Part shown: piece after piece, positions 9,920 to 22,100 of the stretch | Numbering within the stretch: position 1 is the first letter of the stretch | How the letters are laid out: every line of letters begins with the position of its first letter | From: Acrasis kona | Taxonomy: Eukaryota > Heterolobosea > Eutetramitea > Acrasida > Acrasidae | Reading direction: 5' to 3' | NCBI GenBank assembly: GCA_026419775.2 | Contig: JAOPGA020001632.1 | Coordinates: 100,048 to 164,047 of the forward strand | Length of the DNA: 64,000 nt | Position numbers and translations under genes: made by a program | Notes under the pieces: model-generated | What the model saw: only the letters and a program-made list of their open reading frames with translations | Database searches by the model: none | Told to the model about the DNA's origin: nothing

Positions 9920-10522
9920 TTATTTTTTATTTACTAACTGTTTTCTGAGATTGGCAGCCCTACTTCTTCTTTCCTTTATCAATTTTCTTGCATTCTCCCT
10001 AATGATATCTGCTTGCTTTCTCACTTTATCTGCGTCACTTAATAATCTCTTTCTAAATTGTTCCAGCTCTTTTCTTAATTGAGCACGATATGATTCTCTT
10101 GTTCCTGTGAATGGTGGTATTTTTAGTGGTAGTAATCGTGGTATTCTGTTGCTTCTAGCTTTGAGGTTATTGGTTTTTCTTTTTCCAATCGATCGTAGAC
10201 TCCTCGATAGTCCTTTGACACTCTTTTTAACATCTGATGTGTACTCACCAAAGTATTTTTGATCATCCTCGTTGGGGGTAATGGAGAGTTCTCTCGATCT
10301 TAATTTGTTGAATGAAAACTGTTTGTATTTCCTGTATTTGCGTGAGGGGCTTTTGTTCAAATCAATTTTATCTTCATATCCATACGAATAGTAGAATTTG
10401 TTCGGATCAGAAAGACTTTGATAGTTGTGGCCTATAAAGTATGCTCCCTTTGAGCAATCTAAAGTTTCAAAGTAAGAGAATAATAAAACTAAAACCAGAA
10501 GGGCTATCTTTTTTTTCACCAT
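9920..10522 (-). CDS. Secreted Lys/Arg-rich protein of unknown function
   Basis: A 200-residue protein with a clear signal peptide (MVKKKIALLVLVLLFSYFE, cleavage near residue 23). I do not recognise the family. The mature chain is strongly basic. The middle is rich in Arg, Lys and Ser with several dibasic sites (RKYRKYK, GKRKTNN), which could be processing sites. The last 65 residues look like a long amphipathic helix (REKYRAQL-like spacing of charged and hydrophobic residues, then KVRKQADIIRENARKLIKE). No membrane anchor is present. It is convergent with the NPC1-domain gene, with 66 nt between stops. Possible roles include a granule or matrix protein; nothing in the sequence settles it. Confidence 0.65.
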   Translation of the reverse strand: MVKKKIALLVLVLLFSYFETLDCSKGAYFIGHNYQSLSDPNKFYYSYGYEDKIDLNKSPSRKYRKYKQFSFNKLRSRELSITPNEDDQKYFGEYTSDVKKSVKGLSRSLRSIGKRKTNNLKARSNRIPRLLPLKIPPFTGTRESYRAQLRKELEQFRKRLLSDADKVRKQADIIRENARKLIKERRSRAANLRKQLVNKK

Positions 10523-10761
10523 GAGTGGTCAGAACAAAAGTTGAAACTTCGCATAAAATGCCTTTTTGATGTGCCTTTTGGTAGTTCACATCAGCAGGTT
10601 TGCGTTGGTGTTTCTCTGATGTTGATGTGAGCTTACAATCTAGTTACAATGTCTAACCTTGCATCAGTAAGCCTGAATTTCATTGTTTTAGAGCTAACTA
10701 CACTGGTTACACTCAGTCTATTACAGTAACGATCATAACCCAATATTTTCCCGAAAACCCG

Positions 10762-12030
10762 ATGCCGTCCCGCACAACTGTCTTTGAAATCTCAATTATA
10801 ATCAAAATGAAAGAATCCACCGCAGAACACTTGCCGGATGATGTCGTTAGGCATATATTTTCGTTCATGTCGTTCAACGAACTGATAGCAGTTGGACAGG
10901 TATGCCAAACTTGGAGACACGCATCTTGCACAAACAAAATTTGGACGAAGAAGAGATCTAAATACCTGGAAAACGAAGAATTCGATGACGAAGAAGAGAA
11001 TTTTATGACTGAATACGATGTAGAGGAATTTACTGACAATGACCGCGATAGATTTTTCACTACAATCAACAACCACAAACTCAGTAAAAAAGTACTGCCT
11101 GCAAGTTCGTTGCTTTGGAGAATCAATGTTTTCGGTTTCATTTTGACATTTTGTAGCATTGTTTTGTACATTAACTACACTTGGGTGGTCTATCCGCTTT
11201 GGATGGATAGAACAATAAAAAATACCCAAGATCATTACTATTTTTTGTGGATACCAATATGGATTTTAATGTGTCCCTCCATAATAGCAGAGCTTATTGT
11301 ATTGGCTGGCGGTATTAATTTTGTATTAAAGATAAGAGAAGCTTACTACAGTAACTGGTTGATTTTCCATGTTCTTCTTTCCTACAACAAAATGGTGTTT
11401 TTGATACCATTGTTCTCTTGGCTATATTTTATGATGTTTGGAGTGTTCGCTACAAACTATTACAATATCCCCTTCACTCTTTCAATGCTACCATGTCTGT
11501 TCATGTTGATCATATCTACAATGTGTTTGGTGTGGTGTTCAAGAGTTTTAAGAAGAAAGCATAACACAATGAAGAAGATTGTGGTAGATGGAAAGGATTT
11601 ATTTTCTTGTTTTCTGATCATCGGTTATAACATCTACTTTTTCATGCAGACTGTAGCATTGTGCGTGAAGTTTGATTTCATGATGAGTATTAGTCTTTTG
11701 GTGACGATTATACCAACGTACATTATGACGTTTTTCAGTACTATCGCTGCATGTGTGGCTGTGTACATTCTAATGCGACGACCAAGAGACGAAAAAAGTT
11801 TGGTTGCAATATCAAAAATACTGGTTGTCACATTCCTTCTGGTTGTTCCTATATGTGTTTGGGCTATCGTACTTTCTTTGAGATTAGAAGGGTTTGTGAC
11901 AGGTTCTTATATTTTAATATTCTTGCCACTCTATGCACCTATAACCATTTATTTATTAACATTCACCACAATATCAACTAATCGTTTATGGGCAGAACTT
12001 AACATTGAAAAACTAATTGAAGATACTTGA
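10762..12030 (+). CDS. F-box protein fused to a multi-span membrane domain
   Basis: A 422-residue single-exon protein. An F-box occupies about residues 22-60 (EHLPDDVVRHIFSFMSF then VGQVCQTWRHAS). An acidic linker follows (about residues 70-95). The remainder has about eight hydrophobic segments with short loops, beginning at LLWRINVFGFILTFCSIVLY. The layout recalls the TMEM185/Fragile-X-F-associated membrane family, but similarity is only by pattern. The F-box would face the cytosol and could bring an SCF ubiquitin ligase to a membrane. The ATG at 10807, just before the F-box and in an A-rich context, is an alternative start. The frame is open and uninterrupted, so the fusion is not a joining artefact. 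Confidence 0.72.
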   Translation: MPSRTTVFEISIIIKMKESTAEHLPDDVVRHIFSFMSFNELIAVGQVCQTWRHASCTNKIWTKKRSKYLENEEFDDEEENFMTEYDVEEFTDNDRDRFFTTINNHKLSKKVLPASSLLWRINVFGFILTFCSIVLYINYTWVVYPLWMDRTIKNTQDHYYFLWIPIWILMCPSIIAELIVLAGGINFVLKIREAYYSNWLIFHVLLSYNKMVFLIPLFSWLYFMMFGVFATNYYNIPFTLSMLPCLFMLIISTMCLVWCSRVLRRKHNTMKKIVVDGKDLFSCFLIIGYNIYFFMQTVALCVKFDFMMSISLLVTIIPTYIMTFFSTIAACVAVYILMRRPRDEKSLVAISKILVVTFLLVVPICVWAIVLSLRLEGFVTGSYILIFLPLYAPITIYLLTFTTISTNRLWAELNIEKLIEDT

Positions 12031-12077
12031 TACAAATAAAAAACAAGTTTTGTAATAATAAGAGGAAAGTTTATTTT

Positions 12078-12923
12078 TTAATTTTTGGTGGCTGTGCCTA
12101 TTCTTCCAAAGAAGTATCCAAAAGCAACGAGGATGAACGCGATTGTAATTGTCTTAAACACATCTTTTGAAAAGTCGGATATTAATTTCTTCAAGGAGTC
12201 CAAATCTTGAAACTCGACCTTTGGTTGAACGTCAACGATGGGATGAACGTTTTTACCGATTAGTTCTTCTTTTCCGCTCGCAGTGCTCAACATGGCGTGT
12301 GCTAACATTTTGTAAGTAATCGCCCCATCAGAGACTGTGTTTGTACTGAGACTGTAAGCTGAAGTTGCACTGCGTTGGTTGGCGTCAGAAGCTGGATCAA
12401 TCAGCATTCCTGGATTGAAAATTATAAAGTCCAACCAGTCACTTTGTTTTTTAAGGTACTCGTCTGCTCTTTGTAGGTCATTGTATGGTTCGTAGTTGAG
12501 GTAGTTTCTCATAATGTGGAAGATGATTTTTTGAAATACTCTTTTTTCATTGCGAACGAATGGTGATACAGTGGTTGATGTAAGGAGGATGACGCGAGTA
12601 GTGCATCTTGAAGCACCGCTCTTTCTTCTGAGAGCTGCCACAACGGTATGTACAATGTGTTCCACAAGGAAAGTCAATTTGTTATCTGTTGGGCTAGCGA
12701 CGATAAAGATGCAATCCACATCTTTTACCAACTTGTACACCTGATCAACATTATTAAAGTCGTCAAATTCATGAACGATTATAGATTTTCCACGGTGTGA
12801 TTTTTTGAAACGTTCAGCAGAAACAGATCTGACCGCAGCGTGTATCTCATGACCTTGTTCAAGTCCTTGCGAGATGATGTGATTTGCTGTTCTCGATGTT
12901 GCGTTGAGGATGGCTAATTTCAT
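12078..12923 (-). CDS. NAD(P)-binding Rossmann-fold protein with C-terminal membrane anchor
   Basis: A 281-residue protein of the atypical short-chain dehydrogenase/NmrA-like type. The first strand and helix read MKLAILNATSRTANHIISQG; the usual glycine-rich GATGxxG turn is degenerate here, so cofactor binding is uncertain. Later strands (DCIFIVASPTD, TRVILLTSTTVSPF, DFIIFNPGMLID) and a helix with TLSTN-type spacing fit the fold. A hydrophobic C-terminal segment (TITIAFILVAFGYFFG) would anchor it, with a short basic tail. The start is the ATG at 12923; the frame extends upstream only to a TTG. Substrate is unknown. A role as a redox sensor rather than an enzyme is possible because the nucleotide loop is altered. 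Confidence 0.65.
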   Translation of the reverse strand: MKLAILNATSRTANHIISQGLEQGHEIHAAVRSVSAERFKKSHRGKSIIVHEFDDFNNVDQVYKLVKDVDCIFIVASPTDNKLTFLVEHIVHTVVAALRRKSGASRCTTRVILLTSTTVSPFVRNEKRVFQKIIFHIMRNYLNYEPYNDLQRADEYLKKQSDWLDFIIFNPGMLIDPASDANQRSATSAYSLSTNTVSDGAITYKMLAHAMLSTASGKEELIGKNVHPIVDVQPKVEFQDLDSLKKLISDFSKDVFKTITIAFILVAFGYFFGRIGTATKN

Positions 12924-13101
12924 TTTGTCCAATTATTGATCAATTATTAAAAACATGTTATTTTTAAATGTCTCTTCGGACCGGATTTTCCGACATACTT
13001 TACAATTAAAGTTTCAAATGTGAAACATTTTTTATTCCAATGTTTACAGTTCAATATCCTCATCTAACAAGTTCAATACAAAGAAAATACAAAATAAAAA
13101 T

Positions 13102-16100
13102 TTATTCCAGAATATTAATATTTCTTGCCTCGTTAGCAACCGTTGTAAAATCAGTATCGATGGCAGTACAATGCATGATGGCATATAATAATTTACTTCT
13201 CATTATTTGATAACTAGAATAAGCAGGTAATTCGATGCTAAAGAAACAAGTATGAGAAAGAGGTAACATTTGATCCGGATTTGATTTTTCTAATTTTTGA
13301 ATCTTCATGTGATGGTTGGCAAATCCCTCCTCAGTAATTGGCAACCTACTCCTTCCCCACACAAACCTCAAATACAAGCTGCGTTGATTAGCGTCGAATG
13401 ATTCCAAACACTGCCAAAAATCTCTCACTTCCCTACAAGTGGGCGTGTAGCTCTCGTAAATGGTGTGCCTCTTCAACACGTCCAAATCAATGGTTGGACT
13501 TCCACAAACCAACATTTCCAATTCGTGCCAAGAAAACACGCTAAAGTACCTGGGCGTCACCACCGAATACAATCCTTGTCGAATGGCATCGATTTGTAAT
13601 TTCATCTCCACATTCAATCGGTAATCTTGTACCAATTTGACGTAATCGTGTCGATTATAAAAAGTAACTGGTATTTGGGATCCACCGGGTATCAACTCCA
13701 CCAATTTACCGTCGCTTGATTTGGTGGTGAATGTTTCGATCATGATGCTATCGAAATCCAACGCCGTGATTCCGCGTTGATCAATTTCCGAAATTTCGCG
13801 CAAACTATTGACCGTGCTCTGATCGATGGCCTCCAGGTCCTTCAATTCGATTCGATCCCTCACCATGTGCTTCCAAAACAAACTAGGTAGATCCAACGGC
13901 ATCACGTTCTTGCTCAGCAACCCAACCGCCAAAATCTCTCCCATGAATTGAAACCATTTGAAATGTTTATTGGTGACCGCTCTTGGATTCGGAATGAATT
14001 TTTCGCGATTTTCGCCAACTCCATTTTCATGATTTGGAACGTGTACCAACATGTCCATCTGGTCGCTTTGGGATTCTACGCACATTTGGGTCAGCGAATC
14101 TCTAAAGGGACCTCCGTAATCATCGGCGGCCTCTCCCACGAATGTAACTTTCCATGCGCCGCCCTTTCGGCACAATACTTTGGGATTGATGGCCCTGAAT
14201 TGATTATAAGCTTGATTAAACATGCTGTTCATCGATCGTAGGTGTGGATCGGAAATGTCTTCTGCTGCCTTGTGTCGATTCAATTTTAACGTGATGTGCA
14301 GGGTGTCCACTAGCGTGTTCACGATGGTATGTTGCCACAAATCCATTTTGACGCTCCTGAAAATCAAATCTCGAACGTGACAAATTAACGTGGGGAGGTC
14401 CAAGTGATTGTTGGGAGAATCAAATTCTTGAACATTTTGAATCAAATCGCAACTGCTCAGATCCATCATGTGCAAAATTCTCGATAATTTGCGATTCAAT
14501 AATTTCAATAATGTGAATCGATAACGAATCGACTTGATGGATTGATTCGTCAGATGAGAATAATTGGCCAGATCGGTTGCTTTTGGATTCAATTCCTCAA
14601 ATTCTAACGATTGCCACCCGTTACAATGATTCTCCACGAAATTAACCAATTGTACATCGGATTGATGATTCCAAGATTTGATTTGATTTTGAATCTGATT
14701 GATCGTTTTGAAAGAATCGTCCAACGTGGTCATGCTATCGCTACTGCTCACGCTGAATAAATAACCCCAATGAGTATCCATGTCCTTCTCGTAGACCAAA
14801 CCATAGGGAAGTGCATTATTAGGAAGCGTATTCTTGGGAGGTAAAGGCCTCACCACTCTCAAAAAGACGTGCATTCGATCGTGATGCTTATATTCCTCCT
14901 CGGCACACTTTGCACACAAATTAAAATCTTCACAATTTTCGCACCAGTATCGAATGCCCCTGATGGGCATCACGCTGCATCCGCTACATTTGACACCAGT
15001 GTGCATGGTGCCCCTGAAAGTGCCGGTCGTGGTCCACTTGTTGCTATATAAATGAGGTAATGCAGCAGGTACGCAATCGACCGGTCTTCTAATCTTCAAA
15101 AACAAATGAGTGTCGCCGTGTATGTTTGGTTTCTTGACGCATTTTTCGCACAGGTCATAATCGTCGCATATGGTACAGTGGTATCTACATCCATGTACTC
15201 TATTTCCACATCCATTACAAGTACATTCGTGATCGCCGCCCACGCTATGAAATTCATAAAAGACTTGACTACCGTGCACGATGATTGTTTTATCCTTGAG
15301 TTCGTCTCCTCCGAAACTACCCAATTCGTGTCCACCTTTGGACGTGCCGAACGTTAATCGATCCGATTTGTGTGTCTTGGAGTGCTTATCGAAACTAATG
15401 AACAAGATTTTGGCACCTGGGATGGTCACCTCTCCAAAATCATTAATGATCGTATAAGGATGTTGACTTTCTCTATGAGAAACCTTTTTGCGTTTCTCTA
15501 ATGACATTTCGAAGAGCAACCAATCGGGTAATGCATTGGAATTTGACGATGATGATTTGATCATGCATTTTGAAATTTGAGTTGCGATTGCGTATTGATC
15601 GACCCACGATACATGTTCGAACCAATCGCCCGGATTAATGTTGAATCGATGGATCGGAACTAAATTCTCGTCGAGTCCATTTCCAACATGCCATTGAAAA
15701 TCTTTCGCACAATGTACTTGACATTTATGAATTTCCTTTTCTTTGTCGTGATGATGATTCGAAGATGTTGATTCTGGAGTGTGATATTTGGGCGCAGTGA
15801 ACATTCGCGGAGCAGTGGTTAAGCAAGCGGTACATGATTTGATGGGCTTGCTATAATGGTCCATTTGGAATGTGTACAGATGCAAATGTTTATTTGATCT
15901 TGCATCTTGTTTTTTGCTACTGATCATGTTGAATTGTGATTCGCACAAATCGCTCGTGAATAACGAACGTAGCGTTCCCATCAAATCGAAAAGAACGTGT
16001 ACGTTGGGCAGCCCCGTTGCTTCCTTATCGTCATGAGTCACGAAATCCCAATAAATTTCTTCCAATTCCAATCGTAAACATTTGATTAATTCCAAATGAG

Positions 16101-19100
16101 GTCCGTTCACGACATGATTCAATTCTTGATGTTGATTTAAGAATCGATTAATTTGTTTCGCCAATATACAAATCGAATCGGAAATGTGTTTTTTGAACGG
16201 AGCGAATGGGGTCATGACGTACTTACACAATTCATAAAATTCAAAATGACCGATGGGTTTCGACGATTCGTAATCATGATTCAAGACATGATTCCAATAC
16301 TCCACGCTCACATTTTTTAAAATTTCGCTACAGAGCGATAAATTGGGTTGAGAAAGAGCCAAGGTTTCTTCGAGGCGATAACAAACTGGAGTAACGTGGA
16401 ATTGAAATCCGGAACCTTCTCGAAGGGAATGCGTCTTGAATTCGAACCAAAAGAAACATTGTGGAATTACCATTCTTTTGGGAGGCGTTCCTGGTCCTTT
16501 TAGTTGAATGGGGTGATGATGACGACCTTGAGAGTCCATGTAGAACGTCAGCGTGTCGCCTGCTGCTAATTGACATCGATTCGAAAAGGTTATGCATAGT
16601 GCAGAAGCTCCCCAGAATCTCACTTGTTGTTTGTTGTTGTTGAGTTCGTTTTTGAATGCAACTTGTCTATAGTGGGGCATGTGATTTGTGAATTGTGATA
16701 ATTCTCGAACGGCACATTTCGATAATTCGTCCAATAATGAATACTTGGAGAAGGATTGTTTCTTGAGGATCGAAATTAATTGATTCGTGGAATCATCGTT
16801 GGTGGGTTGAATGGTGACCATGTCGTGTTGTTGACGATGATATTGTTTCAGGTACAAAATCTTGATGGATTTCCAAATCCAATTACATTTTTCGATCCAA
16901 TTCGAATCTTGATTCTTCGTGAACGATGTACATTTGCATTGGGTTATGATCTTGTTCAAGATTTTTCTGCTCGTCAAGATGGCCATCACTTGATAATGAT
17001 TCAAATTGGCTCTCGGCACATTGACCAATTGAATTTCGCGCAATTCAGGTGGAGGTAGCATCAAGTGTCTAGCAGGTACCAAACAAAATAAAACTTGATT
17101 TGTTTTGGGATCGATCGTTTGTAGGTACGCTCCATTCGGTAATTTCCTGACCACCACACAAATGCGTCCTCTCATTCGACTCGATATCGTATTGGATAAC
17201 ATGCTAGGTTGTTGCGAAGATGTAGATTTTTTGTGATTGATCACATCTTCGTTGATGAGAGGATTCACGATGAGCAAATCGTCCACCATTACTTTATTGA
17301 TTTGAATGTCGCTGTAAGCATTTTCGTTGATTTTCACATCTGGATTTTGTAAAAGTCCCTTCATGATTAATGATTTGATTTCGTAGGGATCGGAATCGGA
17401 TCCCAACAACGAAATGCCAAAATCTAAATTATGAACGGATGAGCTCGTGGATGGATCCGATGTTGAAATGTTGTGATCGAGCAGGTAATTCAAAGCTTGA
17501 TGCAGATCGTCTTGGAACATTTTAAGTGCTGCGATGCTCACGTTTTTTTCGAATCCCATCACGATCAGTCCATCTGCTAATTGTTCGGTAATGGATCTTG
17601 TTTTATTTTTGTATAATTCCGAAGCGGCTATATTTGGATTCGATGGATATTTTTGTAACGTCGTTTTCGATTCTTCCATTGTAAAACCCAACGTTGTTAA
17701 TTCTTGAACGATTCGATCGAATGTGGGTTGATCCTTGATCGACGATGACGATTGTGAATTATGAATGTTATTTTGAATCACGTTTGGAATGACGCTGGGC
17801 GACGTGTACGATTTGGCAATGTCAATGTTGAATCGGAATGGTCTTGTTCCCATGTTGAATTTGATTTTGGATTTATCGCCACACAGCAACAGCACGGGCG
17901 TGATTCCGTCGGTTGACTTGATGTGATGGGATACATTTGGAAATGCGATTCCGAGATGGGACCCATTTCTAGTGTAGAATATTTGATCCAATTCTTTATT
18001 GTAACCGCATCCGATCACGTCGTTCGCTGTGCATGGCGGACTGTATTGTTGTTTCATGATGGTCGATCCCTGTTGTAAACTACCGCCCAACGGCAAATAA
18101 GTCAAACTATTTTCTAACACATCTGGATATTGTTTGTTCACATTCGATGCAGATCCTACAAATGAGCCAAATCCAATCGAAACGGACCAATGGTCAACCA
18201 CGTTGATTAATTCAATTTCGTAATAAAATTCATTCCAGTGATTAGGTACGGCACGATCGGCCCTGATCATCGTAAATAAATTACCGGTGGACAATTCGAA
18301 ATTAATTTCGTCATTCACGCTGTCCATGCTGTATCCATGGTGATGACTCGGCAATACGAATAAAGTGGGTCCTTGAACAGGTTGACTCAACTGAACGTTA
18401 TTTTTTTGTAAGTGCGAAATGGCATGTAACGGCATTAACGTTTGTAATCGTAAGCTCATGCTCTGACATCGACGTAAGCTAGGAATAGCATCAGGAGGTC
18501 CATGCTTCAAGCTCCGACACGGAGTTTTACCTTCTCCGGCTCCGCAATCACAATAAAATTCTCCGACCTCCGCATGACCGATCCGATGACCTCTGTGACA
18601 AGTCCTTGCACAAGTGGCACATACGGCCCTAGTGCTGCTCATGTTACAAGTGATACAAGAGTAGTAGTGTTGACGAGTGAATTGCTTGCCGGTAAATGCA
18701 AAACTACATGCATCTAATTTCAATTCGGGTCCGTATAGAATGTGAGTGTCCCTTTGACACAAAGTGACCCAATCGAAATAAGCGCTCCAATCATTTTTGT
18801 ATAATTGATCAGCGATGAGATTTACATCACATTGTTGATCCAACAATGTTAAAATTCTCGTCCATAATGACATGTAAAGTAATGTGGAGGGATCGACTGG
18901 TAGCGATGCGTTGTGTTGGATGTGTGATTGGGAGTACTTGCTACACTCGGTGTGTAATTCCAATAGTTGGTTGACCATTTGTTGATTGAAATGGAAACAT
19001 GATTGATGCATCGGAATTTGTGATTTGACGCGAATGTTCTCGATGGTTATCCTTTGTACCTTGTGTACGGCGTCGTTATCGCATAGGGACACTTTCACCG

Positions 19101-22100
19101 CATGTCGGTTCTCCTCGACGTACATTACGATCGCATCTTGCCATTGATTATTTAACAATTTCACGCTGATGCGTTCTCCTGGTTCAGGAATGTATTGTAA
19201 TCCCGATAATAATGTACAAACTGCAAATGTCATTTTGAAGGATTGAATGGTCTGATCCGTTAATGGAACGAACGATGTCGACGATGACATTGATTTGATT
19301 AAATGTGACAAGCGATCGCTCATTGCGATCGTCATGGTGTGTGAAATCGAATCCCTCCATTTCTTCTTGCTACTCTTCGGATCGAATAATTTCCTGATCA
19401 GATCGTGTACTTGTAATGCCATTCGTAATCCAACCGCAGTCGATCCGGAATTTAATGTCGATGATGGTGACGATTGATCCGAAAGCGAATCCAAGGGATC
19501 GTATCCTACGACTTGCTTCACCTCGAAAGATCCCAAAAAGTCGAAAAGTATGCTCAATAAATCAATTTGTTCGTTTTCGGGTTGGTTCATGGATTGGTCA
19601 CCATGATTGAGGATGAGTTGACCGCATAATTGTAAAGATAATTCTTGAACGATCGGAACGCCCATTTTAAATAACGGAAGTAATAATTTTTGAAATCGAA
19701 TGGTGGATAAACATTCTTGAACGCTGGACGCACCGCTCATGTTTACCATCAGGGTCAAAATATCACCTAACGCATTCGTGTCCACATTGGATTTATCCGA
19801 TTGAAAAACTTGATGTTCGATCTGATCGAACAATACGTTAAAAATTAAATTTTTCAATTTGTGTAATTGGACCCATGTGAAATGTTGATGGATTGATTCC
19901 ATTTGAAAATGAATCAAATTCCATCTTTCAATGTTATCGATGCATTTGGTGACTAGTAATTTGAAACATTTCCACGCTCGGTCATACACCTCCTTCCATT
20001 CCTGAACCAAACAACTCTTTTGTTTGAATCTTATGATTTCATCTTGATTCTTGATTCGTACATTTTTAGAATCAACCAAATGATTCGAATCATTCAAAAT
20101 GAAAATTAATTTCGAAACCAAATCATACTCCAGGATCCAATGGACATCGCTGGGTGCGAAATTATACAAACATGAATTTAGAATTTGTCGAGCTAATCCA
20201 TCATATAAACTAGCCGTATCGGTGGGATCCAATTCGTGCATCAAACTTCCCAAAAAGAAATCTAAATTCCTACGTAACGATCTCCTCACTAATGGCGAAC
20301 ATCCCTCCGTGTTGTGAAAATAATGAAAATCAATTCCGCCGGTCAACTTGAAACTCGAACTTCTTAATTGATGTTTGACGCCTCTAATCATTTCCGCTTT
20401 TGAAGAAGACGAATGGGTGCAGATTAACAAATCGGTATACATTTTGAGAGCTTTACTCCTGGCGAGAGCTCTATCGTTTCTTATGGTCATTAGTGCTCTC
20501 ATTCGAGCCGGTTGAATGTCGCTCTGGACAAATTGTAAAATCAAATCGCATAATGGTTGATCGTGATGTGAAATGTGTCTTGTTGATTTTGAATTTCTTT
20601 TCCAGATTTTGGCGCATTTGTAAACGGTCACGATTTGTTTCCATCTGGAAATTGCTTTTTCTCTTTTTTGGTGATCGATGGCTGTAGATTGTGTTCCGCT
20701 TTGTTTGATGTCTTTACGTGGACTGGTCACTTTTGTGACGACATTTTGATTTGTTTGTGTCGGAGTGGTTTGTTGATTTTGATTCGAATGTGATTGTAAA
20801 GAATTGTAAAAATGATAAAATGTGGCAGATCGTAATGTAAGCAAGAAGAGTGATTTTTGGATCATTAATTCAGAAATGTTGGCGTAGCTCATTTGTTGTT
20901 TTTGACGTTTCGATGCCATCCACATTCTAATCTTGTAAGCGTGTTTGAAAATTGATTTGATTTTAATGTGTAATGGAGGTCGAGATGGAATGGATTTGGC
21001 CAATCGAATGGCATGTCCCACGCAATCGGTGTGCTTCAACATGCAAGCGATTACGCTTCTTTCCGCATTGATCACATCTTGATTGTCCTGCATCATGTTG
21101 ATTTCGGCGCGTAATTGGGAATATACATATTTACACATTTCTCCCGCTTCATTTCTCCCGCCTATTAAATCATGTAAAAATAGATCCATCTTTTGAAAAT
21201 CTTTATCGCTCGGATTATTATTGTAATCTTCGGAATCTAATCCGTTACAAAATAACCTGCTGGTCAACCAAGGCGCATAAGAATCTTCATCGGAGGAATG
21301 TGAATACACACTGAACGTAAACGTGGAACAACGACCTCCCAACCAACAAAGCGTCTTTTCTAATTCATGCAACCAATTAATTTTGAATACTGGAAAAACA
21401 CCACATCTCATTCCCCAGTCAGTTTGCTTATCGTCGCTCATAAAATTCAACATGACGCTTCGACCCCATGTCATGAGGGGATTGATGGGAATCGTATTTC
21501 CATGACCACTAAATTGAAGCGATTGAGCGGTTGGATTCGCATTGTTACCGTTTATGCGCAAGTTATCGGCAACGGAAGCCGTTCGACATCGAGGATCGAA
21601 TTTGATGGCCACTCCGATTACATCATCGTTGTCATGTAAATGTTCCGAAGAAGTTGTTCCGAAAGTGACGTCTATTCTTTGGTTCAAATTACATTCGTGA
21701 GGATGGTCGGTCTCCACCACGAACCACTCGTGTGGTTTTTGTTGATTGGTGGACATGATTTCCAACGAGTTGACCAACCGGAGTAATTTGGAAACATGTG
21801 GATACAAGAATTGAGTTAATTTACCCAACTGTCTAATCTCTTCTTGTGTTTGTTGACACTTCCACATGAACCTTACAAAAGCTTGGATCAGCGGGAAAGC
21901 TTGCCAACCTAATATGGAATTATGCAAGTAGGCTTCAACGTCTTGAATTTGATTGGTGGTTGCTTTTTCGATCAACTCGCAACTTCCTTGAAATATTTTT
22001 TGTGCAAAATCCAATAACACTTTTCCGCTCCCGACACTTAGTGAGATGGTGGGTAATGTGGAAGTTTTGAAACGAACGTAAACACCGGAGATGACCTTGA

